Shown piece by piece: positions 16,917-23,659 of a stretch of 64,000 nucleotides of DNA. The notes below the pieces were generated by a model. It had not been told where the DNA came from. It did no database searches and was given only the letters and a program-made list of their open reading frames with translations. The stretch is from assembly GCF_036039175.1 (NCBI RefSeq), contig NZ_JAYXKP010000008.1:66344-130343 (forward strand), in the 5' to 3' direction. A program made the position numbers and the translations under genes. Positions within the stretch are counted from its first letter, which is position 1. Every line of letters begins with the position of its first letter. Source of the stretch: Marinilactibacillus sp036039175. GTDB lineage: Bacteria > Bacillota > Bacilli > Lactobacillales > Carnobacteriaceae_A.

Positions 16917-17657
16917 GTGATCCCTTATGAAAGACAAGAAAAGATATTAGAAAATTTAAATAGAGAAGGTATCTTAAAAATTGAAAGTTTACATATGCTC
17001 ATCCCAGAAGTATCTATTTCTACGCTTAGAAGAGATTTAAAGGAGCTAGAAAAGAACGGTAAAATCATTATGCTGACTGGAGGCGCTGTTAAAGCAACTT
17101 CATCAGCTGTAGAGTTATCGATTACGACTAAACAATCTTTATACTCTAAAGAAAAAGATGTGATAGCTAATTTAGCATTAGATCAAATCAATGATGGAGA
17201 AGTGATTTATTTAGATTCTGGAACGACTTGTACGGCACTTTTGAACAAAATCATCAATAGAAAAATTATGATTATTACAACGAATGCGAGTGTATTAGGC
17301 ATAGCTGAAGATATTGTAGCGGAAGTGATTATACTTGGCGGTAATTTTAATCCAAATATTTCTTCCCTCAATGGTCCTTTAACTGATAGTAACTTGCAGA
17401 ACTTCAACTTTGACAAGGCTTTTTTAGGTGCAAACGGTGTGGATGTCAAAAAAGGTGTGAGTACACCTAATCTCGTTGAAGCTAATAAGAAGAAAAATGT
17501 AATCAAAAATTCTAAAAAAGCTTTTTTGCTTTGTGATAGCTCGAAATTTCATATTAATTCAACAGTTAAATCTTTTGAAATAAACGAAGTTAGTATTATA
17601 TCCAATGCTTATGATAAAGAAATCGCTGAAAAAACCGAATTGATCTATAAAGCCTAA
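16917..17657 (+). CDS. DeoR/GlpR-family transcriptional regulator
   Basis: A 246-residue regulator. An N-terminal winged helix-turn-helix (ERQEKILENLNREG, then VSISTLRRDLKELEKNGKI) is followed by the DeoR C-terminal sugar-phosphate sensor domain (YLDSGTTCTALL, TTNASVL, IILGGNF, FLGANGVD, LCDSSKF). GTG at 16917 follows an AAGGAGGA site. It lies 120 bp downstream of the PTS sugar operon, separated by a terminator, and is the obvious candidate regulator of that operon, probably through the tandem repeats at 12741-12780. The inducer would be a phosphorylated sugar of the pathway. Confidence 0.9.
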   Translation: MIPYERQEKILENLNREGILKIESLHMLIPEVSISTLRRDLKELEKNGKIIMLTGGAVKATSSAVELSITTKQSLYSKEKDVIANLALDQINDGEVIYLDSGTTCTALLNKIINRKIMIITTNASVLGIAEDIVAEVIILGGNFNPNISSLNGPLTDSNLQNFNFDKAFLGANGVDVKKGVSTPNLVEANKKKNVIKNSKKAFLLCDSSKFHINSTVKSFEINEVSIISNAYDKEIAEKTELIYKA

Positions 17658-17751
17658 GAAAACATTTGAGATTTAAAAAAATACTTATATAGAAAAAACG
17701 AGTCAATAGAAAGTTTGAGCATAAAAAAGTATTGAAAACGGAGGATATTAA

Positions 17752-18174
17752 ATGATCAACCTAAAAGAAATGACCTTTGAAAAGTTAGAACCAGAAATCG
17801 AAAAGATCTTTGATCAACAGAATGAAGATACATTCGATCAAGTTCCGGAACGGAATGCCGAGAAAATTGTAATAGGCGCTTACGACGGAGAAGAACTAGT
17901 CGGAGGTATCATTGGAAACAAACAATACGAGAACGTTCATATCGCAATGTTAGCGGTCAAAGGTGGCTACAGAGGCCAAGCAGTCGGGAGCAAACTTCTA
18001 AAAGAAATCGAAAAAAGAGCAAGAGAAATGGATATCATTCACATCACACTCTCTACAAAAAGTTACCAGGCTGAAGGATTCTATAAAAAATACGGTTATG
18101 AAGTATTCGGGACACTTGAAGATATGCCGATCAAAGGTGTAACGAAATTCTATTTTCACAAACGTTTAGATTAA
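17752..18174 (+). CDS. GNAT family N-acetyltransferase
   Basis: A 140-residue single-domain GNAT enzyme. The acetyl-CoA site is the motif A stretch MLAVKGGYRGQAVGSKLLKEIEKRA (R/Q-x-x-G-x-G/A variant), and motif B includes EGFYKKYGYEVFGTLEDMP near the end. GNAT enzymes transfer acetyl groups to small amines or protein N-termini; the acceptor cannot be read here. CGGAGG lies about 9 bases before the ATG. It is a single gene ending at a weak terminator. Confidence 0.88.
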   Translation: MINLKEMTFEKLEPEIEKIFDQQNEDTFDQVPERNAEKIVIGAYDGEELVGGIIGNKQYENVHIAMLAVKGGYRGQAVGSKLLKEIEKRAREMDIIHITLSTKSYQAEGFYKKYGYEVFGTLEDMPIKGVTKFYFHKRLD

Positions 18175-18234
18175 AAAAGATTACCTCATGAATGGAACGA
18201 TAAAAGGTAACTCCGTGGGGTAGTCTTTTTTTCT
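18173..18234 (+). terminator. Terminator after the GNAT gene
   Basis: AAAAAAGATTACC pairs imperfectly with GGTAGTCTTTTTTT, with an inner loop of about 30 bases. Confidence 0.6.
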
Positions 18235-18315
18235 ACCTATGAATAAAGTGAATGATATGTCTACGTTTCATAAGTGATATATACTATGACTATAAAAAAG
18301 AGAAGGAGGATATAA

Positions 18316-18390
18316 ATGGACTTTATAGGGTTAATCCCGATAGCGATGATTTTATATTTTAGTTGGAGTAAATCGAAAAATAAAAAGTAA
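18316..18390 (+). CDS. Tiny membrane peptide ORF, 24 aa
   Basis: A 24-codon ORF with a strong AAGGAGG site 7 bases before its ATG. It encodes one hydrophobic stretch (FIGLIPIAMILYF) followed by SWSKSKNKK. A possible -10 box (TATACT near 18282) precedes it. The hydrophobic-then-lysine layout is like the tiny ORF at 5640-5714, although the sequences are not alike. It may be a small membrane regulator or a type I toxin; neither can be shown. Nothing else is seen in 18391-18568. Confidence 0.5.
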   Translation: MDFIGLIPIAMILYFSWSKSKNKK

Positions 18391-18568
18391 AAATTTATAA
18401 TGATCCCCCCTTATCGTTATTAATTGGATGAAGCCTTTTTTGTAGGAATCACACGTTTAATTACTATAAATTATGTGAAGGTTTTACTAAGTGCATATAA
18501 TGGATTAATTAGAAATGTGTGGTATAAAGAACGCGTAATATAAAATAGAATAAAAAGGGGATGCAAAC

Positions 18569-19195
18569 ATGAGAAATGATTCAGCCTTTACCACAACGAA
18601 TAGTCGTATACTGATTGGGGCCTTAGCACTTATTTTAGGGTTGGTAGTTCTCTTAGCTACATCATGGGGATGGTGGGGGCTATTTGTTGGTGGCGTGATA
18701 GCATGGATTGTTGTATTCGAAGGAGATTCTTATCACCTTTTTATATTACCTCATCGTTTATGGATTATTCTTTTAGGTGTAATTGGCTATTTTGTATACG
18801 GTCTTCTAGTAAGTAATATTGCTGAAAGAATAGGGTTTGAATGGGTAGCGAATTCAGCTGTGGAAAATTTGAGTGATATCATTTAAACATTGCCCTTTGC
18901 ATTAATGGGCGAAGAATTATTAGGTATTGGAGTACTTGAAGTAGCTAGAAGTAAGGGGTGGTCATTTGTTAATGCTTCCTTACTCAGTGCACTCATTTTT
19001 GGATTACTACATGTAATCGCCTATTGGAATGGAGATATAATTTCTACAGTATTACATGTCTTGCTATTACAAGCAGTAGCTAGGCTGATATTTAATTTTA
19101 TTTACTTAAAAACAGGTAGAAGTATAATAGGGTCTTGGACGATACATTTGCTAGTAGATGGTATAGGGTTCTACTTGTATGTTCTAACACAGTAA
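18569..19195 (+). pseudogene. CPBP-family intramembrane protease, interrupted by an in-frame TAA
   Basis: Two ORFs in the same frame are separated only by TAA at 18884-18886. The first (105 residues) has membrane segments, and the second continues with all three CPBP/Abi motifs: the EE pair in MGEELLGIGVLEVAR, LIFGLLHV with the FxxxH-type histidine, and SWTIHLLVDG. Read through, the protein would be about 208 residues, close to the family length. CPBP proteases act in prenyl-protein processing or bacteriocin self-immunity. The stop (ATT TAA ACA) sits just before the catalytic glutamates, so the product is probably inactive unless the base is a sequencing error. Confidence 0.7.
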
Positions 19196-19211
19196 GACAA
19201 TATTTTGAAAA

Positions 19212-19262
19212 GCTTTGTATTATGACCCTCTACCTTCATTGGATGAGGGGTTATCTTTTTTG
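19212..19262 (+). terminator. Terminator after the broken CPBP gene
   Basis: ATGACCCTC pairs imperfectly with GAGGGGTTAT, followed by CTTTTTTG. Confidence 0.6.
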
Positions 19263-19330
19263 TTTGATAAAAAGAATAAAATAGATATGATCGTAGTAAA
19301 TAACATACATTATTAAAAGGGGATAGGTTA

Positions 19331-19489
19331 GTGAAAATTCAAATTGAAATTGATGACGAGTTATATCCGTACCTCAGAAAATACAGAGAATTAAAAAGAA
19401 CTAGTCCTAGTAAAATAATGAATACGTACATAAAAGAATATATTGTTGATTACATACTAGAGATTGAACAAAAAAAGAGCAATAAATAG
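19331..19489 (+). CDS. Ribbon-helix-helix (Arc/MetJ-like) small protein, 52 aa
   Basis: The predicted product has a beta strand at residues 2-10 (KIQIEIDDE), a helix (YLRKYRELKR), a short SPSK turn and a second helix (IMNTYIKEYIVDYI), the order of a ribbon-helix-helix DNA-binding fold. GTG at 19331 follows AAGGGGATAG. Such proteins are dimeric repressors, antitoxins or plasmid copy regulators. No toxin-like gene is attached; the next item downstream is the promoter of a small RNA, 26 bp past the stop. It is a short but credible gene. Confidence 0.6.
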   Translation: MKIQIEIDDELYPYLRKYRELKRTSPSKIMNTYIKEYIVDYILEIEQKKSNK

Positions 19490-19550
19490 CAGTATATCAC
19501 GTAGTTTATAAGTTATTGAAAGTATAATCATTAAACGGTATAATTTTAAC

Positions 19551-19639
19551 TACATAGCTTACTATCTAGTCATAGTCCTATGATGTGAGGTTTACGCCTC
19601 GTATGGGAGAAGGCTCTCACTTCGGTGGGGTCTTTTTTT
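19551..19639 (+). ncRNA. Paralogous small RNA, copy 1
   Basis: A complete small transcription unit without an ORF. Promoter TTGAAA (19516-19521), 17-bp spacer, TATAAT (19539-19544); start near 19551; hairpin AUAG-CUUA-CUAU; a conserved single-stranded-looking UAGUCAUAGUCC; hairpin AUGUGAGG-UUUACG-CCUCGUAU (19583-19604); and a terminator with a UUCG tetraloop and seven T residues. A 44-nt core (19561-19604) recurs with two differences at 21262-21305. Length is about 88 nt. The hairpins are kept between copies while loop and flanks vary, as expected of a functional RNA. Confidence 0.75.
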
Positions 19640-19786
19640 ATGGATTAAATGACTAAAAATATAAGAAAAGGATCTAGTATATATATATATTTAGAAATTT
19701 CATAAGGTTCACAATGTTCCGTACATTTTTATTAGCGTTATGATAAGATATAAAAAATGGAACTATAAAGGAGGAAGCCCACCTTA

Positions 19787-21067
19787 ATGGACAGTGGAGA
19801 TTTACCAAGTATTATGCTTTTAATCGTATTGATTGCTTTATCTGCTTTCTTTTCTTCTTCAGAAACTGCTTTCACTTCTGCAAACCAAATTCGACTAAAA
19901 AACGAAGCGGAAAATGGAAGTAAACAGGCAAAAAGGACACTAGATTTAGCCAAGAATTTTGATGCCGTATTATCTACGCTTTTAATTGGGAATAATATTG
20001 TCAATATTGCTACGTCAGCCATTGCAACTTTACTTTTTATAGGATGGTTCCCAACTTATGGAGCAACGATTGCGACAGTAGTGACAACTATCGTAGTTTT
20101 AATATTTGGGGAAATCACTCCTAAAACAATTGCCAAAGAAAAATCTGAAACAATCGCAAAATTTTCTGCACCAATCATCATAGTATTAATCAAAATTTTC
20201 AGACCAGCAATCTGGTTCTTTGAAAAATGGCGACTTCTACTAGATAAAATTTTCAATTTTGAAAGTCAGGAAACAATCAGTGAAGAAGAATTATTATCAA
20301 TGATTGATCAGGCTGAGTTAGGTGGAAGTATTGAAGATCATGAACATAAGCTAGTGAGGTCAGCTTTAAATTTTGATGATTTTGAAGTTTCTAAGATTCT
20401 CAAGCCTCGCGTAGATGTCGTAGGTTGTGATATGAACGAAAAAGATTCTAAAATCGAAGAGTTATTTAGTCGTCATAATTTCTCTCGTCTAATTGTTTAT
20501 GATGATACGATTGATCATGTGGTTGGTGTATTACACGAAAAAGAATTCAATCGTTATCTGAAAGTGAAAGTGCGGACGGGAAGAGAGGCTTCTATAATGA
20601 CAATCGTCAAAGAGGTGATTTTCGTCCCTCCCGTCATGAATCTATCTAAACTCCTTAGAATGATGCAGCTGAAAAAAACACATATGGCGATCGTAACAGA
20701 TGAGCACGGTGGTACGAAAGGAATTGCCACTATGGAAGACGTTTTAGAAGAACTAGTAGGTGAGATATGGGATGAATCTGATACCATTGAAGAAGAAATC
20801 ATTAAGTTGGATAATGGAGCGAGTTACATTGTAAATGGGAATACTAAATTGGAAAAATTATTTGACTTATTTCACTTGGAAAATACAGTTGAGTTCATTT
20901 CTAATACAGTAAGTGGCTTTATTATTGAAAATTTGAATAGAGTACCTGATGAGAATGAAAAATTTACTTATAAAAATATGGATATTATGGTTATTGAAGT
21001 CAAAAATAGACGTGTCCTTGAAATTCAAGTTGATTATGCTGAAACTAAATTCGAAGAAGAGTCCTAA
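19787..21067 (+). CDS. CNNM/CorC-type transporter with CBS domains (hemolysin-related family)
   Basis: A 426-residue protein. The N-terminal CNNM membrane domain (about residues 1-155) has FFSSSETAFTSANQIRLK and IFGEITPKTIAKE, the family motifs. A pair of CBS domains follows (about 185-330; VLKPRVDVV-like and TMEDVLEELVGEIWDE), then the C-terminal CorC_HlyC domain (about 345-420). The family exports Mg2+ or related divalent cations, and the old name is hemolysin-like. AAGGAGG lies 12 bases before the ATG. The gene is flanked on both sides by copies of the same small-RNA unit and ends at its own terminator. Confidence 0.92.
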   Translation: MDSGDLPSIMLLIVLIALSAFFSSSETAFTSANQIRLKNEAENGSKQAKRTLDLAKNFDAVLSTLLIGNNIVNIATSAIATLLFIGWFPTYGATIATVVTTIVVLIFGEITPKTIAKEKSETIAKFSAPIIIVLIKIFRPAIWFFEKWRLLLDKIFNFESQETISEEELLSMIDQAELGGSIEDHEHKLVRSALNFDDFEVSKILKPRVDVVGCDMNEKDSKIEELFSRHNFSRLIVYDDTIDHVVGVLHEKEFNRYLKVKVRTGREASIMTIVKEVIFVPPVMNLSKLLRMMQLKKTHMAIVTDEHGGTKGIATMEDVLEELVGEIWDESDTIEEEIIKLDNGASYIVNGNTKLEKLFDLFHLENTVEFISNTVSGFIIENLNRVPDENEKFTYKNMDIMVIEVKNRRVLEIQVDYAETKFEEES

Positions 21068-21141
21068 AATGTGATTCTAAACTATTTGGAATTGACCAAT
21101 TCAAAAGTTGAATTATTTAATGTATGTGCTACAATCGTTTC

Positions 21142-21210
21142 AACTGAAATAACGGCGGGAAGCTGTTACGGAGTTTTCTAACCTTAAAGGTTAGAAAACT
21201 CCATTTTTTT
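21142..21210 (+). ncRNA. Possible third small RNA, or leader-terminator unit
   Basis: Between the CNNM gene and sRNA copy 2 there is a good promoter (TTGAAT at 21108-21113, 16-bp spacer, TACAAT at 21130-21135). It is followed by about 70 bases with a hairpin (TAACGGC/GCTGTTA, loop GGGAA) and a strong terminator (GGAGTTTTCTAACCT stem, 21170-21202, then seven T residues). No ORF fits. It could be a separate RNA or merely the CNNM terminator with a fortuitous promoter. Confidence 0.4.
21170..21210 (+). terminator. Terminator downstream of the CNNM gene
   Basis: A 15-bp perfect stem (GGAGTTTTCTAACCT and its complement, two- to four-base loop) is followed by ATTTTTTT. Confidence 0.9.
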
Positions 21211-21251
21211 GTATTGTTGAAAGTAGAGTTACTAAAGGGTATAATTTAAGA

Positions 21252-21341
21252 AACATAGCACACTATCTAGTCATAGTCCTATGATGTGAGGTTTATACCT
21301 CGTATAGATTTGACCTTCACTTCGGTGGGGGTCTTTTTTTT
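21252..21341 (+). ncRNA. Paralogous small RNA, copy 2
   Basis: Same architecture as copy 1: TTGAAA (21217-21222), 17-bp spacer, TATAAT (21240-21245), hairpin AUAG-CACA-CUAU, the identical UAGUCAUAGUCC segment, hairpin AUGUGAGG-UUUAUA-CCUCGUAU (21284-21305), and terminator GACCUUCAC-UUCG-GUGGGGGUC plus eight T residues. Relative to copy 1 the changes fall in loops, in the linker before the terminator and in wobble or compensatory positions of stems. About 90 nt, no ORF. It converges on the ssrA terminator. Confidence 0.75.
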
Positions 21342-21372
21342 GGATATATTTTCTACATTCTCATAGCATAAA

Positions 21373-21412
21373 CAAAAGAAGAGAAATACCGTTTTATCGG
21401 CATTACTCTTCT
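21373..21412 (-). terminator. Terminator of ssrA
   Basis: On the minus strand GAAGAGTAATGCCG pairs with CGGTATTTCTCTTC around ATAAAA, followed by TTTTG. Confidence 0.8.
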
Positions 21413-21439
21413 TGATTCTTCCTATACGGATGTTTTTGA

Positions 21440-21804
21440 TGGAGCTGAGGGGAGTCGAACCCCTGTCCAGACACATTGGCACTCAAGCATCTACGATCAT
21501 AGTTACGCTATTAAGATTTCGCTCTACATTAGCCGCCTAACAGGCATCATGTGTCGCTAGTCTGATAATCTCTTCTAATCCTTCCAGACGGAAAGAATTA
21601 GCGTATCCCACTTAATTATAGGACCCAAACGTGACACGTGGGTGATACCAGTTCGGATCACGCTAGCTACTTTTACGCAGCTAAAGCGTATGTGTTATTA
21701 TTATTGTTTGCAGTTATATTTAACTGTGACGTTGGTATGCAGTCTCGTCACCTGCAGAACGCAACTCGAGCTCAATCTATGCCTGTCGAATCCGTAACAA
21801 CCCC
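21440..21804 (-). ncRNA. ssrA: tmRNA
   Basis: Read on the minus strand, the RNA starts GGGGUUGUUACGGAUUCGAC and ends ACAGGGGUUCGACUCCCCUC plus AGCUCCA, the tRNA-like half. GGGGUUG pairs with CAGCUCC to form the acceptor stem. The 3' CCA is not fully encoded (CCA-UCA follows the stem). The tag reading frame from the GCA resume codon gives ANNNNTYALAA then TAA, the asparagine-rich tag of lactobacilli and enterococci with the ALAA protease signal. A minus-strand TATAAT box lies about 50 bases upstream of the 5' end. It acts with SmpB, encoded at 0.3 kb. Confidence 0.97.
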
Positions 21805-21969
21805 AATATAGAAAATAGAACCAAATGATAACGAATCGCTACCATTTCTATACATATTATAGCATATAACCAATGAAAATGAAAGTCTGTTCGCTTATAA
21901 TCCACTACAAGTGTCTTTCATAAATTTAGTTGATATAATGAGTAGACGAGATTTAGAGAGGTGTTTTAT

Positions 21970-22707
21970 ATGGAAAGAACAGAAATCGCACAGTTAAAAG
22001 CTTATATAGAAGAAGCTCAGATTATCGCCTTTTTTGGAGGTGCTGGAGTTTCTACAGAAAGTGGTCTACCAGACTATCGTTCAAAAGATGGAACATACAC
22101 CGAGCTTGAAAAGAAGGCACTTGATCCTAAAAAAATCATGAGTCGAAAATTTCTGACCGAACAACCAGAAGCTTTTTTCAATCGATCTCATAATAAAAGG
22201 ACCGAACCTGCTCCAAATGAGGCACACATTGTGTTGGCTGAAATGGAAAAAGCTGGAAAAGATATTCGCGTGATCACTCAAAACGTGGATGGGCTTCATC
22301 AACAGGCTGGACATCGTTTTGTATTAGAACTTCACGGACACAATCGTACTTGGTATTGTATGGAGTGCACGAGAGTTTATTCGCCTCGAGAAATACAAAA
22401 AGATGAAAGAAATATTCCAAGATGTCCAATAGAGAACGGGATTGTCAGACCATCTGTTGTCTTATTTGGTGAAAATCCTAATAAGGAGATCGTCGAAAAA
22501 AGTAAAGCTACAATAAAAACGGCAGACTTACTGATTATAGCGGGAACATCTTTGAGTGTGAATCCAGCGCGCAACTATATTCATCAATTCAAAGGAAAGC
22601 ACGTTGTCGTCATTAATAATGAAAAAATCGATACTGGAAATCTGGAGATTGATCTATTCATAGAAGGTAAAGTTGGCGAAACACTCGCTGCGGTAAAAGA
22701 AAGTTAA
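21970..22707 (+). CDS. NAD-dependent protein deacylase, Sir2 family
   Basis: A 245-residue sirtuin. NAD-site motifs are GAGVSTESGLPDYRS (residues 25-38) and TQNVDGLHQQAG, the catalytic histidine is His122 in LELHGH, and the later motifs are VLFGE and IAGTSLSVNPA. It removes acyl groups from lysines using NAD. The zinc ribbon has only three cysteines: Cys130, Cys133 and Cys152, with Glu155 where the fourth is expected (RCPIENG). ATG 21970 is chosen with AGAGAGGTG upstream; an in-frame GTG at 21961 overlaps that site. It is a single-gene unit. Confidence 0.93.
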   Translation: MERTEIAQLKAYIEEAQIIAFFGGAGVSTESGLPDYRSKDGTYTELEKKALDPKKIMSRKFLTEQPEAFFNRSHNKRTEPAPNEAHIVLAEMEKAGKDIRVITQNVDGLHQQAGHRFVLELHGHNRTWYCMECTRVYSPREIQKDERNIPRCPIENGIVRPSVVLFGENPNKEIVEKSKATIKTADLLIIAGTSLSVNPARNYIHQFKGKHVVVINNEKIDTGNLEIDLFIEGKVGETLAAVKES

Positions 22708-22768
22708 AAAAATACGTTCCACTTAGTATAGAATCGATATTCTAACAAAGTGGAACGTCTTTTTATTT
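22707..22768. terminator. Bidirectional terminator after the sirtuin gene
   Basis: ACGTTCCACTT (22714-22724) pairs with AAGTGGAACGT (22748-22758), with an inner TAGTATAGAA/TTCTA arm, A residues to the left and T residues to the right. Confidence 0.85.
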
Positions 22769-23119
22769 TTTATTCATAATCGTCTTGGAGTCCTCATCGG
22801 AATCATATTGATAGTGCTCATACATTTGAGCCAGCAGCATAGGATCAGAACTGATCTTAGCTAACAAGTCAGCGGACGCTTGCACTGATTGTTCTTTTCT
22901 TTTAGAAACAGCTGTATCGTCGTTCTCACCTGGTACGGTCAGACCATCCAATACATCATGAAATTCTTGTAAAAATTGTTTGAATCCTAAGCTGTCATCT
23001 AGCAAAATTGATTTAACAGCCTGATTTTTGTGATGAAGATAAACGAGATAATCATCTGTCGACATACCTAAAGTACTTGCATAAGCAATTATTTCTTGAA
23101 ATTCCTTATCGTTTCTCAT
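22763..23119 (-). CDS. Hypothetical protein, 118 aa
   Basis: I do not recognise this gene. The product is an all-helical, acidic, soluble protein with no signal or membrane segment. It starts FQEIIAYASTLGMSTDDYLVYL and ends in a helix with LLAKISSDPMLLAQMYEHYQ. The start is ATG at 23119 with a moderate GAGGATGAA site about 6 bases upstream. It converges on the sirtuin gene and shares its terminator. Context suggests nothing about its role. Confidence 0.65.
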   Translation of the reverse strand: MRNDKEFQEIIAYASTLGMSTDDYLVYLHHKNQAVKSILLDDSLGFKQFLQEFHDVLDGLTVPGENDDTAVSKRKEQSVQASADLLAKISSDPMLLAQMYEHYQYDSDEDSKTIMNKK

Positions 23120-23469
23120 TCAATTCATCCTCTACCGATTAAGTATGTGCTAACACAAAAATATGATTCTTATAAATATAAATAAATAATCACTTTACAA
23201 TAATAATCTATGAGAGAGCTTATGTAAACAGATTCATTACATAAGTCATGAATCTGTAAAGCAAGGTAAGTGTTATGAGCACTATTTAAACTAAATTAAT
23301 ATTGAATGAGGTTCATTTAGTGATTAAATATCCGCTAATATGTATATTTATCAATAATATTATAAGACATTTAATCAAAATGGATATTCTAGTGAAATTT
23401 GATAGTGTGAAAACGTAGGTGATATATGGTATTACTGGCGTAAATAAGACACATTTTAGACACAATCAT

Positions 23470-23485
23470 TTGTAATCGATTGCAA
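23470..23485 (+). promoter_or_regulatory. cre-like site (CcpA) upstream of the peptide operon
   Basis: TTGTAATCGATTGCAA fits the relaxed cre consensus WTGNAANCGNWNNCW at every fixed position and is nearly palindromic. It lies about 75 bp upstream of the -35 box of the peptide operon. A catabolite-control role is inferred. The rest of the 540-bp gap (23120-23659) is AT-rich with no gene seen. Confidence 0.5.
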
Positions 23486-23561
23486 AACCTTTAATAACAA
23501 AGATGAATATTATGAATTGTATTACATTAGAAGATTGGACTTTATTTACTGATAATTCATG

Positions 23562-23590
23562 TTGACAATCTAATGTTTAAAAGATAAGAT
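23562..23590 (+). promoter_or_regulatory. Promoter of the peptide uptake/hydrolysis operon
   Basis: TTGACA, exactly 17 bp, TAAGAT; a near-consensus housekeeping promoter 70 bp before the first start codon. Confidence 0.8.
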
Positions 23591-23659
23591 TTGAAAAACA
23601 TTATAAAAATGTGTAATTACTAATTTAAAGTATTGCAGAGATGAAGGAGAGAATTGTGC

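Noticed and set aside
19680..19690. TATATATATATA tract as a repeat element
   Set aside because: A short simple AT repeat in a promoter-like region; no sign of a mobile element or array.
19516..21341. The direct repeats as ends of an insertion sequence
   Set aside because: Each repeat contains its own promoter and terminator, there is no transposase between them, and the CNNM gene is an ordinary housekeeping-type gene.
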